Source: Roseibium sp. HPY-6 (GTDB lineage: Bacteria; Pseudomonadota; Alphaproteobacteria; Rhizobiales; Stappiaceae). From it: a stretch of DNA of 64,000 bases. Positions 26,569 to 35,443 of this stretch are shown in pieces; positions within the stretch are counted from its first letter, which is position 1; each line of letters opens with the position of its first letter. The notes beneath the pieces are model-generated. The model ran no database searches. It was not told the origin of the DNA and saw only the letters and a list, made by a program, of their open reading frames with translations. The DNA lies in assembly GCF_040530035.1 (NCBI RefSeq), contig NZ_JBEWCD010000004.1, forward strand, positions 62,001-126,000, given 5' to 3'. A program made the translations under genes and the position numbers.

Positions 26569-27789
26569 ATGACAGAGGCTTCGAAAGTGATTGACTGCGA
26601 GCTTCCACCAGCCCCCAGAGGCTGGGAAGATCGCGCTGCCAGAATCGCGTCGATCACGCCTCACATCGTGCGCGTGGGTAAGCGCAACCAGCTCCTCGTG
26701 AAGCTGGAGACGGAAGACGGTCTTTATGGATGGGGGGAAAGTGGCCTCTCCGGGCGGGAAGTCGCGGTTTCCGCGGCAATCGACCATTTCGCTGCCTTCC
26801 TGCTGGGGCAGGATTCACGGCGCATTGGCCGGATTTGGCAGGAGTGTTACCGCAGCCAGTATTTTGAGGGTGGCCGCGTTCTGACTGCCGCAATGTCCGC
26901 AATCGATATTGCGCTTTATGATGTGCTTGGCAAACGGTTGAACGTTCCTGTCTACCAGCTCATAGGCGGCAAACAGCGGAACCACGTTCCCTCCTTTGCG
27001 AGCACAATGGGGGCGACACGTGACGAGATCCTGCAACAGTCGCGCGAGCTCGTGATGGCAGGGTGGGACTGTATCCGGATCTACCCCTCCAATTTCAAAG
27101 ACGATGAGACCTTCGACCCGAAAGCGGGACTGGGAGACGTGGCGGGAGATCTGATCGCACTCAGGAAGGAGTTCGGCCACGCCATCACGCTGGGGATAGA
27201 CATGCATCACCGGCTTAGCGTGGCCGAGGCGGCAAGTTTCTGCGCCATGCTGCCTCCGGGGACACTGGATTTCCTGGAAGAACCAATCCGAAGCGAAGCG
27301 CCGGAGGCGTATGCCTCTTTGCGCCGGATGACCAGCATTCCCTTTGCTATTGGAGAAGAATTTGCCTCCAAGTGGGCAGCGGCACCATTTCTTGAGCAAG
27401 GGCTGACGCAATATATGCGTCTCGATATCTGCAATATCGGCGGCTTCACGGAAGCGCTCAAAGTGGCCGGCTGGGCAGAGCGGTTTTACATCGATCTGAT
27501 GCCGCACAATCCCCTGGGGCCAGTTTGCACAGCAGCGACGGTGCATCTCAGCGCCGCAGTCCCGAATTTCAGCTGGTTGGAGACCCGTCAGTCCCCTGTT
27601 GAAAATCTCGGTTTTCACGATCCGGACCTGTTCCCCGTCCAGCCTGAACTTGCAGGTCCTAACTACCTGATCCCGGAAGGGCCGGGCCTCGGGGTGGAAG
27701 TCGACGAAGAAGCGATCTCCAGCCAAAGCCCAACTCCCGTTGAGGCCCCTCATCTGAGGCGCCCGGATGGTTCAGTCACCAACTGGTGA
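26569..27789 (+). CDS. Enolase-superfamily sugar-acid dehydratase, GalD/ManD-like
   Basis: A 406-residue mandelate racemase/muconate lactonising enzyme superfamily protein. N-terminal capping domain, then a TIM barrel with metal ligands Asp (LGIDMHH), Glu (FLEEP) and Glu (IGEE) and a catalytic His in LMPHNPLGP. The D-x-H pattern (DMH) fits acid-sugar dehydratases such as galactonate dehydratase, where that His is the acid. The start is ATG at 26569, 8 bases after AAAGGAGAGG; a GTG 9 bases upstream is less likely. First gene of a run with a family-5 transporter. Predicted to remove water from an aldonic acid to give a 2-keto-3-deoxy acid. Confidence 0.85.
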   Translation: MTEASKVIDCELPPAPRGWEDRAARIASITPHIVRVGKRNQLLVKLETEDGLYGWGESGLSGREVAVSAAIDHFAAFLLGQDSRRIGRIWQECYRSQYFEGGRVLTAAMSAIDIALYDVLGKRLNVPVYQLIGGKQRNHVPSFASTMGATRDEILQQSRELVMAGWDCIRIYPSNFKDDETFDPKAGLGDVAGDLIALRKEFGHAITLGIDMHHRLSVAEAASFCAMLPPGTLDFLEEPIRSEAPEAYASLRRMTSIPFAIGEEFASKWAAAPFLEQGLTQYMRLDICNIGGFTEALKVAGWAERFYIDLMPHNPLGPVCTAATVHLSAAVPNFSWLETRQSPVENLGFHDPDLFPVQPELAGPNYLIPEGPGLGVEVDEEAISSQSPTPVEAPHLRRPDGSVTNW

Positions 27790-27825
27790 CCGGCCGAACT
27801 CTCTTTGCTGATAGAGGAGGAGCAA

Positions 27826-29766
27826 ATGAGTCAAAAAGGAAATCTGAAGTCTGTTCTGATCGGTGGTGCCGCAATGGTGACACTGGCTCTCGTCCAACCG
27901 GGGCTTGCCTGGTCGGCGGATTTCAAGGAAGCGCCGCAGTTGTCCGAAAAGGTAAAAGCGGGCGAATTGCCGGCGGTTGAAGACCGGCTTCCCAAAACAC
28001 CGCTTGTCCTGGAGCCGGTGACCAGCGTCGGCGAATATGGCGGCACGCTGCGCAGAGCCATTCTCGGAGGAGGAGATCAGCACAATATCGTTCGTTTGAT
28101 TGGCTCTGAAAATCTTGTGCGCTGGAGCCCCGACTGGGCGACGATCGAGCCGAACATCGCAGAGACTTTTGAAGTCTCCGACGACGCAACGACGTTTACC
28201 TTCAAATTGCGCGACGGCATGAAATGGTCGGACGGCGAGCCTTTTACAGCCGACGACATCATGTTCTGGTACGAGGTCCTGCTGGATGAGCGCCTGACGC
28301 CGACCAAACACCCGAATTTCGTCGGAAGCGCAGGTCCTGTGAAGGTCACCAAAATTGACGACACGACAGTGGAGTTCAAATTCGAAGAACCCAACGGTCT
28401 GTTCCTTCAAAACATGGCCTATGGATTTGGGTACTATGTCGTCAACTATCCGAAGCACTATCTTTCCCAGTTCCATGCCGATCACAATCCGGATGTCCAA
28501 AAACTGGTCGACGCCGAGCCGGCCGCGGCTGACTGGGTGCAGCTGTTCAATCTGAAGGCCGGGCCGATGCATACGCCTATCTTCTGGCAGAACGCGGACA
28601 GACCGACGTTGCACCCCTGGCATCTGGTGAACGGATATGGCGCTACGGAGCGTGTCGTCGCAGAACGCAATCCTTACTTCTGGAAGGTCGACCCGGACGG
28701 CAAGCAGCTTCCCTATATAGACCAGATCACCTGGGATCAGGTTGAAGACGTGGAAGCCATTCTGCTGAAGGCGTTCAACGGCGAGATTGATTATATGGCG
28801 CGCCATATCGGACGGCCCGTCAATCTGGCAGCGCTTACGGACAACAAGGAACGCGGCAAGTACGACTTCTATCAGGTCGGCGATATTCCAGGCAGTCAGA
28901 CCGCACTGATGTTCAATCTGAACAATGGCGATCCGGTCAAAAACGGGATTGTAAACAACCTGGAGTTCCGGCGGGCGATCAGTCATGCCGTCGACAGGTC
29001 CGCGATCAATGACATCGTCTATCTCGGTGCCGGAAATCCGGTGCAAACAGCGCCGCATCCCCTGGCACCATTCTACAATGCAGAATGGGCGAACCATTCG
29101 ACGAGCTATGATCCTGAAAAGGCCAACGCCTTGCTTGACGGCATCGGTCTGGACAAGAAAGATGCCGAAGGCTACCGGCTCGGTCCGGACGGTGAGCGTT
29201 TTACACTCGTTTTCCTGGTCGCGGATGTGTTCGGCTGGCAATATCCCGATGTGATGGAGCTGGTTGCTGGTTATGCCAAGGATGTGGGTCTCGACTTTCA
29301 GGTCCGTGCAAGCGACCGGTCGCGGCTATTTGAAATCGTGAGCTCGGGAGAGCACGATGCGTACATCTGGAACTGCCCGGGGGGGCTGGTGGATGCCTAT
29401 GCGAACCCGGATTGCTATCTGCCGCGCGGGCAGGCTGTGTTCTGGGCGCCGAAATGGGCCGCGTGGGGGGCTGACCCCAGCACAGGAGAGGAGCCGCCGG
29501 AAGAGATCAAGAACCTGTTTGAGATCTATCGCGGCGTGACCTCGACAGCTGATCCGGCAAAGCAGGAGGAGGCCCTTGTGGATCTGATCGACAGCGCCAG
29601 CAAACAATTGCTGACAGTCGGGCTGATCCAGAGCAACGGGGCCTTCGGTATCGCAAGGAACAATCTGCGGAACCATGTCGATCCGATGCCGATTGCCGGT
29701 CAGTTGTGGACGCCTGCACCCTATACGGCGCAATTCTACTTCGAGGGCGGGGATAACCTTCCGTGA
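27826..29766 (+). CDS. Family-5 ABC transporter binding protein (Opp/Agp-like)
   Basis: A 646-residue periplasmic binding protein of the peptide/opine/nickel family. The signal peptide ends near WSADF. The family signature is visible as TFTFKLRDGMKWSDGEPFTADD. It is about 100 residues longer than DppA-type proteins and in the size range of the rhizobial alpha-galactoside binding protein AgpA, which fits a sugar ligand better than a peptide in this context. The ATG at 27826 follows GAGGAGGAG. The next gene is 118 bases away, with two hairpins between. Confidence 0.88.
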   Translation: MSQKGNLKSVLIGGAAMVTLALVQPGLAWSADFKEAPQLSEKVKAGELPAVEDRLPKTPLVLEPVTSVGEYGGTLRRAILGGGDQHNIVRLIGSENLVRWSPDWATIEPNIAETFEVSDDATTFTFKLRDGMKWSDGEPFTADDIMFWYEVLLDERLTPTKHPNFVGSAGPVKVTKIDDTTVEFKFEEPNGLFLQNMAYGFGYYVVNYPKHYLSQFHADHNPDVQKLVDAEPAAADWVQLFNLKAGPMHTPIFWQNADRPTLHPWHLVNGYGATERVVAERNPYFWKVDPDGKQLPYIDQITWDQVEDVEAILLKAFNGEIDYMARHIGRPVNLAALTDNKERGKYDFYQVGDIPGSQTALMFNLNNGDPVKNGIVNNLEFRRAISHAVDRSAINDIVYLGAGNPVQTAPHPLAPFYNAEWANHSTSYDPEKANALLDGIGLDKKDAEGYRLGPDGERFTLVFLVADVFGWQYPDVMELVAGYAKDVGLDFQVRASDRSRLFEIVSSGEHDAYIWNCPGGLVDAYANPDCYLPRGQAVFWAPKWAAWGADPSTGEEPPEEIKNLFEIYRGVTSTADPAKQEEALVDLIDSASKQLLTVGLIQSNGAFGIARNNLRNHVDPMPIAGQLWTPAPYTAQFYFEGGDNLP

Positions 29767-29776
29767 AGTGACACTT

Positions 29777-29853
29777 CGCCCGGCCATCTTGCGGCCGGGC
29801 GTATTGCACCGCGAGGTTTGCCCTGTCCTCCGGGCGACCTCGCGGTTCTCTTT
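29777..29853 (+). terminator. Two tandem hairpins between binding protein and permease
   Basis: Hairpin 1: CGCCCGGCC (29777-29785) with GGCCGGGCG (29793-29801), perfect 9-bp stem. Hairpin 2: ACCGCGAGGT (29808-29817) with ACCTCGCGGT (29837-29846), perfect 10-bp stem with an inner GCCC/GGGC pair, followed by TCTCTTT. Placed right after the binding-protein stop, they probably stabilise its transcript end and partly terminate before the permease genes. Confidence 0.75.
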
Positions 29854-29884
29854 CCACGCAAAATCCCTGACGGGCTCTTAGAAC

Positions 29885-30868
29885 ATGCTTGGGTTTTTAT
29901 ACCGACGCCTGCTTTACATGATCCCGACCGTTTTTCTGGTTTCGGTCGTAACATTCGTGATCATCCAGTTGCCGCCCGGTGACTATCTGGACACTCTGGC
30001 CGCCGAGCTCAGCGATTCAGGCGGGCTCGACGAAGGCACGATGCAGGCGCTGAGAGACCAGTATGGGCTCGGGCAGCCGATGTATGTCCAGTATTTCAAG
30101 TGGATTTCGCAAATCCTGTTTCATGGAAACTTCGGGATCTCATTTGAAAAGAACATTCCGGTGAATGACATCATCTGGGACAAACTCGGGTGGACCTTCG
30201 CGATTTCGTTGCTGACACTCCTGTTCATCTGGATGACCGCCCTGCCCATCGGCATCTATTCAGCCGTGCGCAAATACTCTGCGGGCGACTATATCGCGAC
30301 CTTTTTGGGCTTCATCGGGCTGGCGGTGCCCAATTTCCTTCTGGCGTTGGTGATGATGTATGTGGCGTTCAAGTATTTCGGCCAGAGCGTCGGTGGCCTT
30401 GTCAGTCCGCAATATATCGGCGCCCCCTGGACGCTGGACAAATTCCTGGACCTGCTCGCGCATATCTGGATGCCCATTGTGGTGGTCGGCACGTCCGGTG
30501 CTGCGGCCTTGATCCGCATCATGCGGGCCAACCTGCTGGATGAGCTCTATCGGCCCTATGTGGTAACGGCCCGCGCCAAAGGCATGTCGGAGTTTCAGCT
30601 TTTGCTGAAATACCCGGTGCGGGTTGCGCTCAACCCGTTCGTTTCAACGATCGGCTGGATCCTGCCGACGTTGGTGTCCGGGGAGATCATCGTCGCGGTT
30701 GTCATGAACCTGCCGACGACCGGTCCTCTGCTTCTGAGGGCGTTGCTCGTTCAGGACATGTATCTGGCTGGTTCTCTCATACTGCTGGTCAGCATCCTGA
30801 CCGTGATCGGCACGCTGGTTTCGGACCTGCTGCTGGCATGGATCGATCCAAGGATACGTTATCAATGA
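29885..30868 (+). CDS. Family-5 ABC transporter permease 1 (DppB-like)
   Basis: A 327-residue permease with six membrane helices, the DppB N-terminus (YRRLLYMIPTVFLVSVVTFVII) and the EAA loop (YVVTARAKGMSEFQLLLKYPVRVALNP). Its end overlaps the next permease gene by four bases (ATGA). Part of the importer fed by the 27826 binding protein. Confidence 0.92.
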   Translation: MLGFLYRRLLYMIPTVFLVSVVTFVIIQLPPGDYLDTLAAELSDSGGLDEGTMQALRDQYGLGQPMYVQYFKWISQILFHGNFGISFEKNIPVNDIIWDKLGWTFAISLLTLLFIWMTALPIGIYSAVRKYSAGDYIATFLGFIGLAVPNFLLALVMMYVAFKYFGQSVGGLVSPQYIGAPWTLDKFLDLLAHIWMPIVVVGTSGAAALIRIMRANLLDELYRPYVVTARAKGMSEFQLLLKYPVRVALNPFVSTIGWILPTLVSGEIIVAVVMNLPTTGPLLLRALLVQDMYLAGSLILLVSILTVIGTLVSDLLLAWIDPRIRYQ

Positions 30869-32007
30869 GCGTCGATACTATGCTTGAGCCGACAGATACG
30901 AATGAGGAGCGCACGCCCGAGCTGTTGGGACCCTGGGCTCTGATGTGGCGCAAGTTCCGGCGTCACCGGGTGGCCTATGTCAGTCTGTGGATCACCGGGT
31001 TGATCTACTTCATGGCCCTTTTCGGCGATTTTCTGGCTCCGGAAAAATTTGACGAAACCAACCGGCGGGGCATCTTCGTGCCGCCTCAGGGGATCCACTT
31101 TCTGGTTGAAGGTGAAGATGGCGGATCGTCGTTCCAGTTGCATGCAAAGGCACTGAAGATGCAGGTGGACCGGGCGACCATGCGGCGCAGCTATGTCGAA
31201 GACCCGACCAAGATCATTCCCCTCGGCTTCTTTGTCGAAGGCTACGACTACAAGGTCCTCGGTCTTGTCCCGTCCAATGTGCATTTTTTCGGTCCAAAGA
31301 ACCCCAAGGACATTGTCTACTTCCTCGGGTCGGACAGGCTTGGCCGGGATGTTCTCAGCCGTATCATCGTCGGTACGAAAATCTCCATGTCCATCGGCCT
31401 CGTCGGGATCGTTGTCTCACTTGTGATCGGGGTCTCGCTGGGGGGGCTGTCCGGATATTACGGTGGCTGGGTCGATACGCTCATTCAGCGCCTTATCGAG
31501 TTTCTGCGCTCCATTCCCACGATACCGCTCTGGATGGGACTTGCGGCGGCCATTCCGCTCGGATGGCCACCGCTCAGAACGTATTTTGTCGTGACAATCA
31601 TCGTGTCCATGATCGGCTGGACGAGCCTGGCACGTGAGGTGCGTGGCAAGTTCCTGTCCCTGCGCAATGAGGATTTCATCACGGCTGCCCGGCTGGACGG
31701 TCTGACCGACTGGGAAATCATCCGCAAGCACATGGTGCCATCCTTTTCCAGCCACATCATCGCCTCGTTGACCCTGGCCGTGCCGTTGATGATCCTGGCG
31801 GAAACCTCACTGTCGTTTTTGGGCATTGGACTTCAGCCGCCGATCGTTTCATGGGGAACGCTTCTGAAAGAAGCGCAAAACATCCGTTCGATCATCGAAG
31901 CGCGCTGGCTGCTGATCGCGCCGGGGTCAATGATCGTCCTTGCCGTCTTGGCACTTAATTTCCTGGGGGACGGCCTTCGCGATGCCGCAGATCCACATGC
32001 CCATTGA
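30865..32007 (+). CDS. Family-5 ABC transporter permease 2 (DppC-like, extended)
   Basis: A 380-residue permease. After the first helix (about residues 43-60) there is a large periplasmic insertion of about 90 residues before the conserved core (LGSDRLGRDVLSRII), longer than in standard DppC, resembling the YejE/AgpC type. EAA loop: ITAARLDGLTDWEIIRKHMVP. The long insertion may interact with the oversized binding protein. The ATG at 30865 overlaps the previous stop. Confidence 0.9.
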   Translation: MSVDTMLEPTDTNEERTPELLGPWALMWRKFRRHRVAYVSLWITGLIYFMALFGDFLAPEKFDETNRRGIFVPPQGIHFLVEGEDGGSSFQLHAKALKMQVDRATMRRSYVEDPTKIIPLGFFVEGYDYKVLGLVPSNVHFFGPKNPKDIVYFLGSDRLGRDVLSRIIVGTKISMSIGLVGIVVSLVIGVSLGGLSGYYGGWVDTLIQRLIEFLRSIPTIPLWMGLAAAIPLGWPPLRTYFVVTIIVSMIGWTSLAREVRGKFLSLRNEDFITAARLDGLTDWEIIRKHMVPSFSSHIIASLTLAVPLMILAETSLSFLGIGLQPPIVSWGTLLKEAQNIRSIIEARWLLIAPGSMIVLAVLALNFLGDGLRDAADPHAH

Positions 32008-33031
32008 TCCCACACCTGCCGGCAATGGCCAGGATCCGCTGGTCGAAATCCGCGGCTTGAAGACCCACTTCTTCACCGACGACGGCGTGGTCAAGGCCGT
32101 TGAAGGGGTCGACCTCGACATTTTTGCAAACAAGACGCTCTGTATCCTGGGAGAATCCGGGTGCGGCAAATCGATCATGGCGCGCTCGATACTGCGAATT
32201 GTCGATGCTCCCGGACGGATTGTCGAAGGAAGCATCGTCTATCGGCCCGGAGATGGGCGTTCGATCGATCTTGCGAAAGCCAGACCGGGATCAAGACAAC
32301 TCCGGGAGATCCGTGGTCAGGACATTGCAATGATCTTCCAGGAGCCGATGTCGTCGCTGGGGCCGATCACCAAGATCGGGAAGCAGATTGTCGAGACAAT
32401 TCATCTGCATCGCAATGTCACCAAATCCGAGGCCAGGGAGCAGGCGATAGAACTGCTTGATAAAGTGGGCATTCCAAGGCCCGCGGAACGCTTTGAGGCG
32501 TATCCCTTTGAGCTGTCCGGCGGGATGCGCCAGCGCGCGATGATTGCCATGGCCCTCTCATGCCGGCCCCGTCTTCTGATCGCGGATGAACCGACCACTG
32601 CACTTGATGTGACGACCCAGGCACAAATTCTGGACCTGATCGCTGAGTTGAAGGAGGAACTGGAAATGGGCGTCCTCCTGATTACGCACGACCTTGGGGT
32701 GGTTGCGGAAGTCGCGGAAGATGTGGCGGTCATGTATATGGGCAAAGTGGTCGAAAAGGGCGATGTGTTTTCGATCTTCGAGGAGCCACGCCATCCCTAC
32801 ACAAAAGCGCTGATGCGGTCCGTCCCCAAATTGGGCATGGAACGGCAGCATCGGCTTCCGGCCATCAGAGGCATGGTGCCACATCCCTTGGCACGCCCGT
32901 CCGGCTGCGCTTTCCGGACGCGGTGCGACAGCGTTGTCCAAGGTGTGTGCGATGCGCGCGAACCGGAACTTCAGCCGAGCGGCACCACCGAGGTGGCCTG
33001 TTTCAGGTGTCAGGAGGATACTCATGTCTGA
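31982..33031 (+). CDS. Family-5 ABC transporter ATPase 1 (OppD-like)
   Basis: A 349-residue ATPase with Walker A GESGCGKS, signature LSGGMRQRAMIAMAL, Walker B LLIADEPTTALDVT, and the OppD/DppD C-terminal extension (ALMRSVPKLG, then PSGCAFRTRC with Cys residues that can carry a cluster). The start is uncertain: ATG at 31982 (after GGGGGA, overlapping the permease by 26 bases) or ATG at 31997. Confidence 0.9.
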   Translation: MPQIHMPIDPTPAGNGQDPLVEIRGLKTHFFTDDGVVKAVEGVDLDIFANKTLCILGESGCGKSIMARSILRIVDAPGRIVEGSIVYRPGDGRSIDLAKARPGSRQLREIRGQDIAMIFQEPMSSLGPITKIGKQIVETIHLHRNVTKSEAREQAIELLDKVGIPRPAERFEAYPFELSGGMRQRAMIAMALSCRPRLLIADEPTTALDVTTQAQILDLIAELKEELEMGVLLITHDLGVVAEVAEDVAVMYMGKVVEKGDVFSIFEEPRHPYTKALMRSVPKLGMERQHRLPAIRGMVPHPLARPSGCAFRTRCDSVVQGVCDAREPELQPSGTTEVACFRCQEDTHV

Positions 33032-34007
33032 TGCGATCCTCCAGGTTCGGGACCTCAATATGCATTTTCCGGTTGGCGGCGGGTTCTTTGGCCGTCCGAC
33101 GGATGTGGTGCGCGCCGTCGACGGTATCAGCTTCGACGTATTCCGGCAGGAAACCTTCGGCATCGTCGGTGAAAGCGGCAGCGGCAAAACGACGCTCGGG
33201 CGATGCATCATGCGGGTTCTGAACCCATCGTCCGGTAGCATTGTGTTGAGGCGCAAGAAGGGCGGTGAAGTCGATCTTTGCCAAAGCAGCGCGGCTGACC
33301 TGCGCGATGTCTGGAAGGACATGCGTATGGTGTTCCAAGACCCGCAGTCCTCCCTCAATCCACGACTGCGGGTGCTCGAGATTGTCGGCCAGTGTTTGCG
33401 CAAATCCGAGAACCTGAGCGGGCAGGACCTGGCCGACCGGGTTGCCGAACTGCTTCGCCAGGTGGGCTTGAGACCGGAATTTCTGATGCGCTATCCAAAT
33501 GCGTTTTCCGGCGGTCAGCGACAGCGCCTCGGCATTGCCCGGGCCCTGGCAACCCGTCCGGAGCTCATCATCGCGGACGAGGCGGTCTCGGCTCTTGATG
33601 TGTCCATTCAGGCGCAGATCCTCAATTTGCTGCAGGATCTCCAGGACCAGTTCGATCTGACCTATGTCTTCATTGCCCATGACCTGGCGGTCGTTGAGCA
33701 TATCTGCGACCGGATTGCCGTGATGTATCTGGGACAAGTCGTGGAACTGGCCGAAACGCGGGAGCTTTTCCGCGCTCCAAAGCATCCCTATACACGCGCT
33801 CTGTTGGAAGCCGTGCCTGTTCCCGATCCACGCAAAAGACGCCAGACACGCAAGCCGGTGAAATTGGCTGATGGAGGGATTTCCTCTAAGGGCTGCCGTT
33901 TTGCCGCCCGTTGTCCACACGCAAAAGATCTTTGCCGGAACGAGCCACCACCTGCGCGCCGCGTTGCCGGTGCGGATGTGCTTTGCCACTTCGCGGGTGA
34001 CATCTGA
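33024..34007 (+). CDS. Family-5 ABC transporter ATPase 2 (OppF-like)
   Basis: A 327-residue partner ATPase: Walker A GESGSGKTT, signature FSGGQRQRLGIARAL, Walker B LIIADEAVSALDVS, and an OppF C-terminal Cys motif (GCRFAARCPHA). It starts inside the end of the OppD-like gene behind AGGAGGA (33012-33018). It completes a full importer of one binding protein, two permeases and two ATPases. Confidence 0.92.
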   Translation: MSDAILQVRDLNMHFPVGGGFFGRPTDVVRAVDGISFDVFRQETFGIVGESGSGKTTLGRCIMRVLNPSSGSIVLRRKKGGEVDLCQSSAADLRDVWKDMRMVFQDPQSSLNPRLRVLEIVGQCLRKSENLSGQDLADRVAELLRQVGLRPEFLMRYPNAFSGGQRQRLGIARALATRPELIIADEAVSALDVSIQAQILNLLQDLQDQFDLTYVFIAHDLAVVEHICDRIAVMYLGQVVELAETRELFRAPKHPYTRALLEAVPVPDPRKRRQTRKPVKLADGGISSKGCRFAARCPHAKDLCRNEPPPARRVAGADVLCHFAGDI

Positions 34008-34079
34008 CCAACACCTGGACGAGCCCCGACGGCTGGCCGCAAGCGCATCACGAGGATGCAAGAGAGGAATGCTGTTGCC

Positions 34080-34590
34080 ATGACAACACTTGGTTCGCCC
34101 GCAAGGAAGCCCAACGTCCTGCATATATCGACAGATCAGCAACGCGGGGATTGCATCGGTCTTGATGCCCGGGGTGTCAGAACGCCGAACATTGATCGGA
34201 TCGGCAAGCAGGGGGTGCGGTTTTCAAAGTGCATTACACCCCATCCCATGTGTCAGCCGGCGCGCGCATCGATCTTGACCGGAAAATTGCCCTATCCGCA
34301 TGGGGTGAGGGACAACGGCCGAAACCTGGATGAGAAAATCGGATCGCTTGGGCTGGCCAACGTCTTTGCCGAAGCGGGTTATGACACCCGTTTCATCGGC
34401 AAGGCTCATTTTTCGAGCAACGAAACCTTCGCCCCGACGGGCTCTCCGGAGTGTTATCACAGCACGGCGGATTTTCCTGCAGACTGGGGCGGCCCTTATT
34501 TTGGCTTTCAGCAGGTCGACCTGATGTTGCGCCCGCATCATCATTGCGGCTGGCAGGATCCGCCCTTTACGCTCCACTATGAACACTCCT
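34080..34590 (+). pseudogene. Sulfatase, truncated after about 165 residues
   Basis: The N-terminal third of a type I sulfatase. The metal-binding strand is present (LHISTDQQRGD), and so is the formylglycine signature C-x-P-x-R (HPMCQPARAS), with GKLPYPHGVRDNG and GYDTRFIGKAHF typical of the family. After HYEHS (about 34590) the frame runs into unrelated Ser/Gly-rich sequence and stops at 34724; the rest (about 300 residues) is missing. Ribosome site GAGAGGAA. If once intact, the adjacent importer and dehydratase would suit a sulfated sugar substrate. Confidence 0.8.
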
Positions 34591-34799
34591 TGACATCGAC
34601 TGGGTCGGGCGCGTTCGGTGGCAACGGATCAAGGAACAGCTCCAACTGCTCTCAGCGCATTTCCAGGCCTGGCGGTCTGCCCACGAACCGATGTGGCATT
34701 TCTCGCATGGATCTCGTTCCCTGATCGCATCCGCCCTTCCCAAGGCCTGGATCGTAATTCCTCCGTCTATGATGAGGGCCTGTCACAGGCTTTTTCGAT
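34591..34799. other. Unassigned junction segment
   Basis: Between the sulfatase fragment and the enolase-like remnant. The + strand translation contains RWQRIKEQLQLLSAHFQAW and a following hydrophobic stretch, but no family was recognised and both ends are abrupt. Probable rearrangement debris. Confidence 0.4.
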
Positions 34800-35101
34800 T
34801 TCAAGGTTAGGGTTTCCGGTTCCTCTTCATTGCTGGAGAACTCCAGCCACCATCCACCTACGTTAGCAACACCAGCAAGGCGGCCTTTGGAGGCCTTCAA
34901 GTCATCCGCTGCTAAATAGACTTTATTGGTGATTTCAAGCACCTTGCCAAAGGAGGCTGCGCCAGGCTCCGTGATCATGAAATCCTGGATATCGACTCGC
35001 CGGCCCGCATGGGATGGTCGGGTTGCCCCGACCATCCCATGATCGCTGTCCTTTGACATTTTTGGTTGCGGTTCGGCGCGTATTTTGCATATGTCCGTCA
35101 T
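34800..35101 (-). pseudogene. Enolase-like remnant with internal deletion
   Basis: Part of this strand encodes RVDIQDFMITEPGAASFGK, a good match to the enolase segment around its catalytic Glu loop (normally ...IQEFMI.P.GA.SF), then ADDLKASKGRLAGVANVGGWW and FSSNEE (normally GLxTxVGDEGGFAP.L.SNEEA). In a different frame just upstream, GRGNPTI recalls the enolase N-terminal motif SRGNPT. So about 110 residues of enolase are missing and frames are disrupted. Inactive; a second, intact enolase must exist elsewhere in the genome. Confidence 0.5.
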
Positions 35102-35443
35102 CTGATTTCAGGTGTTCCAGGGAGCAAAATCGCTGAATCTCTGGCAGGGAACTTCTGCGTTTTGGCATTTACAGATCGTTGCCTTTCTCTATGAATTGGA
35201 CTGCTTCGACAACGCTAGGCAACTGCTTCGTTCCCCGCTAGGAGCAGCATTTGAGAATTGCCTTCGCCAATGTCGGTAGTCAGACCATCGACCAGCTGTC
35301 TTGTCGGTTCACTGCCTTTGCAGAGCCGGCCACCAATGTAATTTACGGCTAACTAGACAACATCAGCTACGACGGCCTGGTCGCGGCTCTGACGGGCAAG
35401 TTCCTCGAGAAATTCTATAATGTCATTTATCGCATAAGCGCGG
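35102..35443. other. Spacer with no gene recognised
   Basis: Decayed-looking DNA. A broken + strand frame (about 35250-35440, e.g. DNISYDGLVAALTGKFLEKFY) has a stop inside and no recognised family. Nothing else was seen. Confidence 0.4.

Noticed and set aside
27772-29241. Long minus-strand frame of 489 codons opposite the 27826 binding-protein gene
   Set aside because: It is the antisense shadow of a well-supported family-5 binding protein, has no domain, and is rich in His, Arg and Gln as expected for an antiparallel frame in GC-rich DNA.
33003-34142. Minus-strand frame of 379 codons opposite the OppF-like gene
   Set aside because: Shadow of an ATPase with intact Walker motifs on the + strand; no ribosome site or domain.
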